Assembly: GCA_032690845.1 (NCBI GenBank)
Contig: CM064417.1
Coordinates: 36,214,432 to 36,278,431 of the forward strand
Direction of reading: 5' to 3'
Length of the DNA stretch: 64,000 nt
From: Eleusine coracana subsp. coracana
Lineage: Eukaryota > Streptophyta > Magnoliopsida > Poales > Poaceae
The notes under the pieces were generated by a model. That model saw nothing but the letters and a program-made list of their open reading frames with translations. It had not been told where the DNA came from and did not search any database. Of the stretch, positions 32,874 to 44,202 are shown piece after piece. The translations under genes and the position numbers were made by a program. The first letter of the stretch is position 1, and each line of letters opens with the position of its first letter.

Positions 32874-34571
32874 GTGTGTTTAAGTGTTTGGGGTTCCCGA
32901 AAGGGAAAACCATATATAAGTGTTGGTCGTAATTACGCACCCACTTATATACCGCAAGAGGACGGTGTACAGTTGTTGCTCTTTTTCCCTCAAAGTATTC
33001 CAAGGTTATCGAATCCATAGGGAACGAGCGGAACTAATACTATTAAAGGGTTACTAACAAATTCCAATGGTTTGGTTGATGTGAATGATGACGGTGAGAA
33101 AGTGGAAGGTGAATATTATTGAAGAGGTAAAAGGATGATGAAGGATTCTCTCCTTAGGATTGGTTCACTAGCATGCAACCTTATTCTTATCAACTCGAGT
33201 GATGACTCTAATATTCTACAAGACATGGTGGTTTCGTTCACCCCGACTGTCACTACAGAGGATATTAGCTCCCCACTGGTTTCTTGCACTATGTAATGGG
33301 CAAAAGTGTATTGGCCGATACACTAATGAAATAGATAGATAGATAGATGTGCAATAAAGTTCATCACATAGATTAAATTCATCGAGAGAGTATCCACAAG
33401 TATGAGAGTTACATGACCAGATCCCCGCACCGGAGAAGAGAATATGAGACTACTCACTCATCATTTCGCTAGACATAGTAGAGGGGTGAGAAGTAGCGCT
33501 GGAACACGCACGAGCCGATCGGCGCAAGTGTCGCACCGATCGGCGCGACCTCCCTTCTGGTGGATCTCGTCGGTGTTGACCAACCTTCGCCGCCAATATC
33601 CTGGAACCCTAGTTCTAATAATTGATTCTCATGATCGTCGTCTCTCTCTGTTCTCTCTTGGCTCTTGATAATTATCTTCCTTTTATACTCGATGGGATTA
33701 GGTCAACTTCCACCGACTCTAACTCATACTGGGCTGGGCCTTCGTCTTTCCTGGATCGGATCGTGTTTTCGTCATCTTCTCCTGTTGCGCCGATCGGCAC
33801 GGGCCTGTGCCGATCGGCGCGGCTCCGCAAATGGCCCATCTTCGTTACTCCTTAGTTCTTTATCCATAATTGCCTTGTTTTACACCTGTTTCCTGCGATT
33901 ACATCCAAAATAGAACAACTACAAATATATGCAAATATGGGGTTAATTGTTAGTCCAAACCACCAAATTAAGACGCAAAACATCCCTTTTTGGTAGATAA
34001 AATGGGCGTCTAGAAACCACCAACAATAAGCTATATTTGTGGAAATGAAGTAATGTCGTCTTTGAAAATCCCTTGATATGATCCAGTTCTTGCATATGAA
34101 TTAAGTTTTTATGCTAGGGATCCCTTTAGGAGAAACCTCTACGACATAGTCCTTGGTTTAGCCTAGTTAAGGCATTAGAGAGGACCCTGTGTTGCTGTAG
34201 AGAAGTGTTCCCTTTGGGTGAAACTGCCCGGGGCGATGATAAAAACTTCCTGCATATGTTTGTGACTGGCTTATATAGGAAAAGACTTCATTACTTCTGA
34301 AACAAATTAGCGATAAGTATGGTGAGTACCAAGTAGGATTTTTACAACTGAGAACTTATACCGCTCGGCAGCAGAAATTTTTACACTGTAGAAATTCAGA
34401 ATTTGAATAGTAACACAGTAATTTGAATAGTGTCTCGAAATTGAATAGTAACCAGAATTTGAATAGTGTCCTGAATATTAATAAGTAACCATAGCTATTG
34501 TTCTAGTGTTAATATATTTGTGAATAGTGGTATTAGAGCCTGTGACAATTGAAGTTAAAGTATTTGAATTC
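32867..34571 (+). other. Pararetrovirus fragment C: leader and start of ORF1, split by a solo LTR
   Basis: Plus-strand copy of about 9541-10277, made of 32867-32920 and 34031-34571. It has the primer-binding site with one substitution (34528-34540) and ends a few codons into ORF1, where Tat-like sequence (TAGCCCCTAAG) starts. The region corresponding to 9920-10070 of copy A is partly missing near 34372. It is the third piece of the viral cluster. Confidence 0.8.
32921..34025 (-). mobile_element. Solo LTR of the Athila-like family
   Basis: 1105 bp from TGTTGGTCG to CCAACA, flanked by perfect 5-bp duplications ATAAG at 32916-32920 and 34026-34030. Removing the LTR and one ATAAG restores viral sequence collinear with 9588-9612. 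No internal sequence remains, so LTR-LTR recombination removed the body. Orientation is as for the nearby full element. Paired dyads lie at 33513-33548 and 33786-33822. Confidence 0.93.
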
Positions 34572-35055
34572 CACAGTAGCCCCTAAGAACTTTCTAATTT
34601 TGAATACAAATCTTCAACTTATCTTGATACTTCTCAAAATTGAAAAGTGCTTCTCTTGTTAAACATAAAAATACCCTTCCTTGATAGGTAATTAAAAAGG
34701 CATATTCCATGAGCATAGCCCCCAACTTAGAAGGTATTGAGACTTTTCTTGAAATGCCTTGTGAGTTCGAAATTAACAATCTTGATTGACCATCAGATAT
34801 TCTTAACCAATTATAGCCCCCAGTGTAGTAGTTACTTAAAGAAAATCATTTCTGAGGTAGCACTAAGAGGGAACCACAGCCCCCAGGATTGAAAATTATC
34901 ATTTCCTCCGAGTGATATGTCAACAATTAAGAACCATAGTCCCTAAGTCTGGTGCTACCACTCCCCACGAGTGATTAGTAGATCTTAATGCTAAGCAAGT
35001 GAACTGTAACCCCTATGCTTAGAATCATTAGTCAATTGAGTGATTTTAATGATAA
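34572..35055 (-). other. Tat interior, 3' non-coding part
   Basis: No ORF. The stretch repeats motifs such as TAGCCCC, AGCCCCCAG and ATAGTCCCTAAG at short intervals. On the minus strand these are purine tracts such as CTGGGGGCT, like those found before the 3' LTR of Tat elements. It resumes after the LTR-like block at 37839. Assignment to the Tat element is inference. Confidence 0.45.
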
Positions 35056-37838
35056 TGTGACCCTCCGGAATAATCAGGATCGAGTATAGGAGAACACTCG
35101 ACGAAGCGAGTTACAACAACACATACATTCATACAAGTCCAGATTATATTACATCATGGTATAATATAACCAGGTTTTTTAAACCCAAAAGAGTTTTACA
35201 GTGGAAAAACACTTATTACAACAAAAGAGTTTAAAAACTCAAATGGAAGTTGTTTGACTACAAAAGACTTTATTTCACACTCGTTCAACTATTGCACTCT
35301 CTAGACGAGGCCGATCCTCTATTCTTCCAAGGACGGGATACAATTCCACTGGATGGAACCTCCCTCCGGTAGTTGCCCTTCTCCTGGCATGCTCTCGGAC
35401 CAGCCATATGGATTTGGCTCACCACCTAAGAAAAAATATTACGAACAAAGTCCTGAATATCTAATATACTCCGCCAGACTGACCCGGAAACATGGCTCGC
35501 TAAGGCCGACACCTAGAATGCATAGGGTTGACTCAGACTTGCGAAAACAGCACTGATAGTGGATTTCTACTTTCAAAGTTTAGCTCAAGATTAAGTTCAT
35601 TAATAATAAGGTTTGCATCCTACAACTATTGCAATCAACTTTTGCAAGCAAGAATTAATTAACTAAAACAACTCTCCTCTTCTCATTACTCTCGATTATC
35701 TCTGTTGTGTCGAGCGATCAAGTGATACTCATTGCTGCGAGCGATAGCGATTCGAACCAATTTCACCAGATGGGTAAAATCCGACTACACGACACATACG
35801 CACCGCATTGGTCATATATGACAACTTTTCCCACTAACCCCAACTAGAGGTCAATTCGTTTCCAACTCCCCCGGGAATATGGAGACCCCACTTGATACCC
35901 GTCCCGGATGTTATCCATGGGCGACCACCATTTCTCTCTCGTGAGACTTCAATCTCACTAACAGCCAGAAAAAGAAAGTTGGCTATGTCCTACCACTGAG
36001 GTAGTTAGGGTACATCATCTTACTGGGTCCCATATACCAGTATGTAGATCTGTCTTGTTCAATACTTGCTCCCTAGGCCACAGCGTGGTCCATATTTGAC
36101 ACATAAGGGGCTACCACCTTGCAAGACCCAGTCTTTGCCCTTTCCTCTACGGGGCCCGTCCGGTCTCATCATCATCATCAACTTTCATTTGAATTATCAA
36201 TGATCTCAATCAACTTAAAGCCTCCATGCTTTAAGATCATCCTATGCAGTGCTACCGATATTCCTACGATATAAGCATAGCGCCTATCATGCTATCTATA
36301 CCTGTATAGTATAAAGACATCATAGGATATGGTAGTGATGCAGGTGGGTGTCAATCAATTCCTGGAACCTAATGCACAATCATAACTCGACTGACTGTGA
36401 TACAAGAAAGAATTTTAAAACATAGGTGGGATGCACCGGGGCTTGCCTTGGGGTTCGTTCGGATACGACGCTCCACATGCGGGGTCGGTCTCGACGATCA
36501 CCACCTCTGGTCCACTCTCGACAAGCGGCTCGACGATCTCAGGTCCTATACGATTCGTCGATACGTCGTGAGTTAGTAGTAGCGATGCATGAATGTGAAA
36601 TGCAATGTTTGAAATGATGGTTCGATAAAATAGTAGACAAGAACTTAATTACTCTTGTCCGAAGTATTTCTTTCTAATAAAAATGATTAAACCTATGAAT
36701 GAAAAAGGATGGACATGCTTTAATCCAAATTAATTACCCCTAATTACCCCATTTAACTATAAAATAAAACTATTAAGAAAAACATTAATTAAAGAATTGA
36801 ACTAATTAACAATTAAAAGGGTATTTCATTAACCTATTTAAAAGCTTAAAAATCATAGAATTCTATTTTATAAAGGGATAGAGAAAATTATTTGGAACCT
36901 AAAAAAATTAACCCCATAATTTTAGGAGGTCTAAAACTATGGTTATAATTTTCCAAAGTCCTGGAATTATCTTTAAAAGAAAAGGCCTGGAAATTGAAAT
37001 GGGCCAATTCAATTCGGCCCCATGGGCCATTCACCAACCCAGTCACTACTAGACTAGGCCCAGCCACACGGTGGCCCACCCACTTGGTGGCCCAGGTCCC
37101 GGCCCAGCTCCAAGGAGCCCCCAGCCTTGCGCGCGTCAGCTCTGCTGCCGGAGCTCGAGCTTGCTCCCGAGCTCGGCTCGGCTGGCAAGAGGCATGGGCG
37201 GAGACAGCGCTGCAAGGAGGAGTGCGAAGGAGGAGTCGGCGGCCGGAAAAACCTGGAGCAAAGCAACGCCCAAAGGTGAAATCGATCAAAACAAGCTCCA
37301 GATGGTGCGTAAACAATCTAGAAATCATCCATTGCAAGGAATTGATCTAGAATTTAAGGTAGCAACCAAATTTTTGAGGGAAACCAGGGAGGGTCATTGG
37401 TGCTCACCGAGAAGGAAAAGGTTTCAGTTCGCGGTCACGACGATGAGGCTTCAATCAACGGCCATGGTGGGATTGCTGGGGTGTTATGCGATGGTTTTGG
37501 GGTGCGGGGCTGGCCGAAGAACCGACATCGACGGTGGGTGGAGCTCGCTTTGGTGGTGGCGGAGGAGAAAAACAGAGATAGAAAACTAAAAGCGAGAGAG
37601 GAAAAGAGAATGAGTGAGAGAGAAAAGCCAGAGGTTAAACCCCTCTAGGCCGAGCGGCAGCGGGGCCTGGCTGCAGGGCGTCGTGGCGCCAAAAGGTGCT
37701 TACGCGCTCGCACGCGTGCCAACGCTGCCCCGGCACGGGCGGCGGGCGGTGCTGAGTGCTGGAGGTTGACAGGTGGGGCCTATGGGTCCCACGGCACAGT
37801 AAAGGTAAATAATTTTTTTTCAAAACAGAGATGTCACA
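35056..37838 (-). mobile_element. Probable solo LTR of a large-LTR gypsy element, 2.8 kb
   Basis: The block starts TGTGACCCTCC and ends AGATGTCACA, with short inverted termini TGTGAC/GTCACA, as expected of an LTR. It has no coding frame of a known family and no second copy here. A GC-rich part with promoter-like composition lies at about 36980-37780. The flanking 5-mers (GATAA, GCTAT) do not match, so the target duplication is not shown. Size and termini recall RIRE3/RIRE8-type LTRs, but that is a guess. ORFs within it are not supported as genes. Confidence 0.45.
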
Positions 37839-38044
37839 GCTATATCACAAAACAAAGGCATTATAGACCCCAGTTATGGGACTTCCCAACTTTTTGAGTG
37901 ATTTCAATGTTAAATCACCAAGAACCCAAATTTTGGTACACAATAAATGTTGCAAACAGTATCACCACTTACTTTTATCAAGGCAACAACCCGCGAACCA
38001 TTCCTGCCTGCTAGGTCAACCTATTAGTATGTATATATATATAT

Positions 38045-38106
<62 letters not shown>

Positions 38107-38250
38107 GGATAGATAGATGTGTGCACCCCTTCACCTTCTTCACTCGGTATTCCAGGCACCACCATATCCCTCGCACGAACCCTAGATCTCGGATCCCCAT
38201 TTCCTCTCGGAGATTTCTGCTCATCTCCATTTCTCCAAACACCGATTTCA
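37839..38250 (+). repeat. Tat spacer with TA and GATA microsatellite before the antisense gene
   Basis: About 190 bases of AT-rich spacer lead to a TA run (38035-38047) and a long run of GATA units (to about 38117), then about 130 bases of leader to the ATG at 38251. The repeat is the reverse complement in unit sequence of the TATC run at 8936-8965. Confidence 0.75.
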
Positions 38251-41200
38251 ATGGCACCCAAGCGCACTCGCCAAAGCACCAAATCCCAGTCAAAGGAGCA
38301 AGCTTCCTCTAGCAAAATCGAAGATGAGACAGTCTTTGACATCCCCGTGGGAATCAGGAAGTTCCCGGTCTCTGCCATGGACGCGGAGAAGATCAACGGG
38401 CTCATGATCGACGGAGTGCTCCAAGATCAGCAAACCGGGGATTGGATTGAAGCAATAGGTCGGAAGTTCCCACAACCCCAGTAGATCATATCACTATTTT
38501 TGCAACCTTTTTCTATCATGGATTTGGAATTCTGTGTAGTGATTTCTTCCGAGGGTTGCTGTTCTTCTATGGAATTAACCTTGTGAATCTAAATCCAAAC
38601 TCGATTCTCCATATCTCTATCTTTATTCATCTATGCGAGGTATTCCTGGGGATCATCCCCCATTTTGATACTTTCAAAGAAGTGTTTGTTCTGAAATCAA
38701 ACAACAACAATGTGATTGGAGGTGCAGGATTTCAATTGAGGAATAAGTCAAAATATATCGAAGTTCCTCTTCGTTCGATGAACAAAGGGTGGCACACAGA
38801 TTGGTTTTACCATGGAAACCATGCACCCCCCCCCCCTTTGTCAGAGTTCACTACTGAGGCTCCTGTGCTCCGGCCTGAATGGTCCGTGAAGGCGTCCCCA
38901 AACAAAAAGGCTCAAGTCAATGCAATCTTAGACCAAATTGTTGTGCTGAAATCAAAGGGATATAGTGGAGTGGACGTTGCTTCGAGCTTCATATATCACC
39001 GAGTCTAACCCATCAAGAAACGCCATGTCCCGGGTTGGAAGTTCAATCTCAACAGAGATTCCACCATTGAAGTGCCTGAAGAGTTATCAGAACGGGAATT
39101 AACACTCCGGCTTGAGAATATTTTTTCATCCTTGCTTGATTGGACCCCGGGGTCTGCAAGAGCCGAACATCATTCCAAGACCACCAGGAATGAAGTAAGT
39201 AACCACTACCAATCCTGTTAATACAAATATTTTGGTGAACATCAAAAATAAATAACATGTCATATAAATTGCAGAAACTCGACATATATTCCTCAAGCCC
39301 CCCATTGCGTCCTATGACGTGAGAAAAATCACCAAGTTGACAGCCAGCTCACAAGAGTCGTAAAGCTCAGATTGAAGAATCTGATGAAGACGAGTCTTTG
39401 GCAGAAAGGTCTGCTAGACTCCAAGAAGAGGCAAAGAAAAAAGTTGCAGCCGAGTCATCAACCACTTAGGAAGGATCTAGAGTTGATGTAGAAGCCAAGT
39501 CTTCAAAAGAGCAAAAGCACTCGAGTGAGAAAAATACGAAGCATGCCTCAACTGAGGGCACCCCTGATGCTGTGAAGGATGCGAGGCCATCTATTCCTCC
39601 ACCAAAACTATCAGAATTGAAGTTTAAACGCCGGCCAAGGTAAGCGTGTCTAATGACCATAATTCTAATTTGCTATAAAACAACTCTTCTAATGGTTATA
39701 TGTCATGTAGATCATCTGACACCGCTTCTTCGGGCAACGCGACACCTCGGAGCATTGTTCTCAAAGAAGATCAATCAAAGACGAAAAAAGGACATCCAAG
39801 GATGATGCCTCTGATCACTCAGCTAAGAGGCCGAGTGACGTTAATGTCGCTCCAACATCCCCGTGTGGACAAGAAAAGAAACCAACAGGTCAGAGACCCC
39901 TTCCGTGCTGGATTTAAATGTACCGGAGACGACCACAACCCCTGGTACCTCTCCACCAGTGGACACAGAAGAGCTTATGTTGGTTTTTGAAAAGATGCCG
40001 AAACCAGCATATGATTATCCGATCGGCCCCAATGAAGATGCCACACCAACTCCAATTCACCGAGTGGTGAAGGAAGGAATCTCAGAACAAACTATCCCCA
40101 CCAGGACATTGTACCATATTGGTAAATATGTCATTACAGGCTTTGATGAATCTGATGAGCAAGAAGAACTAAAGACATTTGAGGGCTTCACCGAAAAAGC
40201 TTACCACTCATTCTAGGTAAAAAGTTGAATGTATGCTTGTTTTCGATTATTACTCAAGGTAATGACACACCTCTTTATCCTATAATTTTATTGCAGCGCT
40301 TGAAGTCACACATGGCCAAAAAGAACAAACTTCTGCAACTTGTGCAAAGGACGTGTGCAAAAGCAATGGAGACTGAAGATCAGCTTGCTAAAGAGAGGCT
40401 TGAAGTCGGACGTCTATTCCTCGAGTTGAATGCACGTTCATCCCAGATGGACGAACTTGAATTTAAATTGTCAGGTACGTTGTTAGTAATTTACATAACA
40501 TAAACGGAGTGACCTGTTATTGCACCACATTTTTCAGATTTCCTTGTCGCAGATTTATCTCAAGAGCTTGCTTCTAAATGCAAGAATGAGGCTGACTCGG
40601 CAATAATGATGGTTGAGTTGAAAGACCATGTAAAAGCTTTGGCATCATCCTCCAGTGTCATTGACGATTTGAAGAGGCAAAATCAAGAACTGAAAGAGCA
40701 ACTCCAAACGTTGGGTGAAATCAAAAGCAATTTTGAAAAACTAAAGGACGGCTTCAAAACCATGGAAGAATCCCAGGCTCATTGGAAAAACAAGGCTGAA
40801 GGTATAATTTACATGCCCTTACATTTTAAAATCCAGCTACCGACCCACTTGGCTTGTGTGACAGATGCTGAAGAAAAAATCAAGATTCAAAACAAAAGAA
40901 ACACTCAGCTAGAAATTGGGCTGGCCGAAGCTGAAAAAATATTCAAGAAGGTCGTAGATGAATTAAAAAAATTCATAGAAACCTTCAAAGAGGTGGAAAA
41001 GCTCAAAGAAGAGTACAGGGCAAAGGCGGCCACTCTTGAAGCGGAAAAGACCGACGCCGAAAAACATGTGAGAGGTAAGTTATTGTTCCTATATTACCTG
41101 CGTTGCCGAGTCCATACTTGCAGGGAAATGCTTGATAATTATGTCCCTGTAGGGTCAAAAAGGGCTTATGAGATTTTACAAAAGAAATTTATTGAAGGTG

Positions 41201-41547
41201 ATGAATATCTTCGCTGGTCTCTTGCAGCTCTGCAAAAAGACGCGGAGGTGGTTGCCCAATACATCGTGTCAGAAGAAAAACCACCCCGGTGTTGAGACCT
41301 TCTCACTCGGCTACAAGAAGCCCCAAGTTGAGTGAAAGAGCATGCTCGGCATATTGCAGGACTGGCGGGCGCTCAAGTATTGGCTATCGCCAAATCCCAT
41401 ATTCTAGAAATTAAACTGGATGTGGTTGTTGAAGGTTTCCAGGAAGACCTTTCCGATGAACGATGCGAAGCTCTGGTAACGGAGGCGTAGGAGACTACGA
41501 ACATTTTAATTGACCAGATAGAACTAGATCCATTACCAAAAGTATAA
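38251..41547 (+). pseudogene. Spliced antisense gene of the Tat element (Transposase_28 / PF04195-like)
   Basis: The gene is encoded opposite to gag-pol. Exon 1 starts MAPKRTRQSTKS at 38251. After a frameshift near 38481 comes a conserved domain with LNPNSILHISIFIHLCE and GWHTDWFYHGNHAP, characteristic of the 'putative gypsy type transposon' family PF04195. Six introns with GT-AG ends can be read: 39195-39274, 39640-39710, 40217-40296, 40475-40537, 40802-40864 and 41075-41123. The C-terminal half is a long coiled-coil. The last exon ends at TAA 41545-41547 after stops near 41293, 41335 and 41488. Related antisense ORFs are known in Grande and RIRE2; their function is unknown. This copy is broken, but its intron structure is clear. 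Confidence 0.72.
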
Positions 41548-42054
41548 TGGTTTGTATCATTTTTGTCAGATAGTATTTCACAACCAGTGATGTAATGAAG
41601 TGTAATTCAGTAGACCCTTAGGATCTAGATCCATCACCAGTTTTGTGATGAATTCTTGGGCCATGCTGCTTTGTTTATGTATTGTATGAACTCGTGTTAA
41701 ACACTCATAACCAACACACAACGCACGTCGGCATTCTAAACAACGTTCCCAATAACCAATATGAACCATGGAGACTAAGAATCCACTCGGTCAAGCATAT
41801 GTGAATTAGGAAAGTTGTCTCGGTCCACAACAGACGATATGAACCCTGGGGACTAAGAACCCACTTAGTCAACATGTCCGAGTTGTGATAATACCAAGAA
41901 TCAAAATTTGAGTCATGACTATATTGAACAAGGTAAAAGATTGTTTCACAGAAATCATAAATTGTATGAAAAAATATCATGACCATAAGATATATGTATT
42001 TATTAAAAAATACAGATGTGTACAAATATAAACAAACTACTGAAGCTAAGCATA
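41548..42054 (+). other. Spacer between the antisense gene and pol, no gene seen
   Basis: About 500 bases with no supported ORF. A phrase around CATGGAGACTAAGAA is repeated (41764-41790 and 41829-41855), so part of it is a short tandem duplication. The two transcription units of the Tat element converge here, so their terminators may lie in it; none is clearly visible. Confidence 0.5.
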
Positions 42055-43257
42055 GAAACGACGTAGCTGAGATATGTTCCAAGAACTAGGAAGGTCTGAC
42101 CCATCATCGCGCATCAACCGATATGCACCTGGCCGAGTGACCTCCTTTTCTATAAAAGGTCCTTCCCATGGAGCCAACAGCTTGTGTTTGCTAACCGTAG
42201 ACTAAACTTGATTTCAAACCAGATCACCAACTGCGAAATCCTGTGACCTGACATTTTTATCATGATATCACCGCAGGCTTTGCTGATACTTGGCCGACCG
42301 AATCAAAGTGGCATCGCATCTTTCTTCCAACAATAGGAGGTCATCACACCGATATTCGTTGGAAATATTTTCTTCATATGCTACCACGCGCGACGAGGCG
42401 AACAATGCTTTAGTCGGCAACATTGCTTCGGACCCGTAAACCAATGAAAACGGCGAGTGCATCATGGCTCAACTGATATTGGTCCAAAACCCCATAGTAC
42501 TGATGGTAACTCTCAAACCCAACATCGAGCGTACTTCTCTAATCTGTCAAATATGCGAGGCTTAATTCCGGACAACAAGAGGCCATTCGCCCGCTCGACC
42601 TGGCTGTTACTTGGTGGATGGGCGGCAGAAGCATAGCCAATCTTGAACCCCACCCTGTCCGCGAAGTCCTTAAACTCTTGTGTCGTGAATTGACTACCGT
42701 TGTCAGTGATGATCTTGTGCGGAGCGTCAAATCGAGCTACTATTTTGGTCATGAAATCGACGGCCTTTTTTGTGGAAATTTTTCCAACTGGTTTCGCCTC
42801 AATCCATTTAGAGAATTTGTCCACTACCACAAACAGATGAGTGAAACCTCCTTGAGCCTTCTGAAAAGGGCCAACGATGTCTGAACCCCAGACTAAGAAC
42901 AACCACATTATCGAGATATTTTGAAGTTCGGTGGCAGGTACGTGCATCTGACTGGCGAAAAATTGGCAACCTTGGCATTTTCAGACTATATCTTTTGCAT
43001 AGGCAATCGTAGTTGGCCAATAAAATCCTTGTCTCATTGCTTTGGTTGCTATAGTTGAGCGACCGGCGTGGTTACCGTATATGTCGGCGTGGATTTCCTT
43101 TAATATGATGATACCCTCCTCCTGTGATAAGCACATCAACAGTACCCCATATGGGCTTTGCTTGTATAAGCGATTGTCAATAGTGCAGTTCTCGACTTGC
43201 GGATGATACGAAGGGCTTCTTCTTGTTGGCAGGCAGTGTTCCACTATTTAAATACTC
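42055..43257 (-). pseudogene. Tat integrase, broken
   Basis: On the minus strand an HHCC zinc finger (HADIYGNHAGRST...CQGCQ) at about 43110-42960 precedes the catalytic core, with GSDIVGPF and IITDNGSQFTT (about 42700) and a Glu-containing SNSQVERAN. The C-terminal end has LLAPWEGPF near 42170 and finishes at about 42055. Stops and frame changes lie near 42980, 42470 and 42240. It would insert element cDNA if intact. Confidence 0.82.
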
Positions 43258-43272
43258 GATGAATGGAGTTCT

Positions 43273-44202
43273 CTAGTCTATTTCTACTAAGGTGACTTGC
43301 GGTGTTGCCTCTCTGCCTGTGATAGCATGCACCACCGTTTGCTGGGTCAGTACAGATGGCTTGTGTAGATCATCGAGAAATACTCCATCGGGTATTTTAG
43401 CTCTGCTGGACCCAAGCTTGGCCAGCACATCTACGTCCTCATTGAACTTCCGGAGGACGCGCTTGTACTTGATGCCATCAAACTTATCTTCTAGCTTCCA
43501 AACTTCAGTGCAGTATGCTGTCATGCTTTCATCAGAGCAACATCATTCTTTGGTCACTTGATTGATTACAAGCGCCGAGTCGATGAAGATACTTATTCGT
43601 TTGACGCCGAGTGGTATAGCCGTTCGCAACCTATGTAGGAGAGCCTCGTACTTCGTTGTGTTGTTAGATGCGTGAAAATGCATTCGGAGGACATGGCGCG
43701 TCTTGACTCCTTCTAGGAATACTAGTACTACCCCTACATTGTCGCCCTCTAGTTGTAAAAAGCCATCAAATGACATAGTCCAGTAGCTTGTTTCCTGCGG
43801 TGTCGGCGGTAATTCGGACTCAGCCCACTCAGCGATGAAATCTAACAACACCTGGCCTTTTATTGCGTCGCGAGGCTTGAAAGTAATTTCATATGATCCA
43901 AGCTCAATAGCCCACTTGGCTATTTTCCCGGTTGCATCTCGGTTGTGTAGCAGTTCGCCCAGCTCGAAGGATGTATGGACTTCGATCGGGTGATCCTCAA
44001 AATAATGCTTTAACTTACAAGACGTCATCAGTAGTGCGTACACTAGCTTTTGGAGCTGAAAGTACCATATTTTAGAATCTGATAAGACTTCGCTGACAAA
44101 ATACACCAGACGCTGCACCTTTTGAGCCTTGCCATCTTCTACCCGTTTGATTGCCAGCATTGTGCTGACAACGTGTGTGGTTGCAGAGATGTATAGCTGC
44201 AA
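43273..44202 (-). pseudogene. Tat tandem RNase H domains (retroviral-type plus second, archaeal-like)
   Basis: The frame 44202-43543 contains the end of the first RNase H with its connection (KIAKWAIELGSYEITFKPR) and then a second RNase H of the kind acquired by Tat elements. In the second, the acidic residues are seen in order: SFDG, KYEALLH and FIDSALVINQ. A stop at 43541 divides it from 43524-43273, which has VLRKFNEDVDVLAKLGSS, the usual end of the second domain. The dual arrangement is the main support for the Tat assignment. Confidence 0.8.

Noticed and set aside
25130..34025. The two right-hand Athila LTR copies as the ends of one element
   Set aside because: Sequence between them is viral and the copy at 32921-34025 has its own perfect ATAAG duplications, so it is a separate solo LTR.
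8927..34571. Virus cluster as an exogenous virus or a badnavirus integrant
   Set aside because: Multiple stops and later insertions show an old endogenous copy; the ATT-type ORF1 and an ORF4-like frame fit a tungro-like virus better than a badnavirus.
36888..37648. Overlapping frames of 60-170 codons on both strands
   Set aside because: GC-rich part of the LTR-like block; frames on both strands follow from composition, without domain.
38047..38117. Regular repeats as a possible CRISPR array
   Set aside because: Simple 4-bp microsatellite without spacers, in a plant genome.
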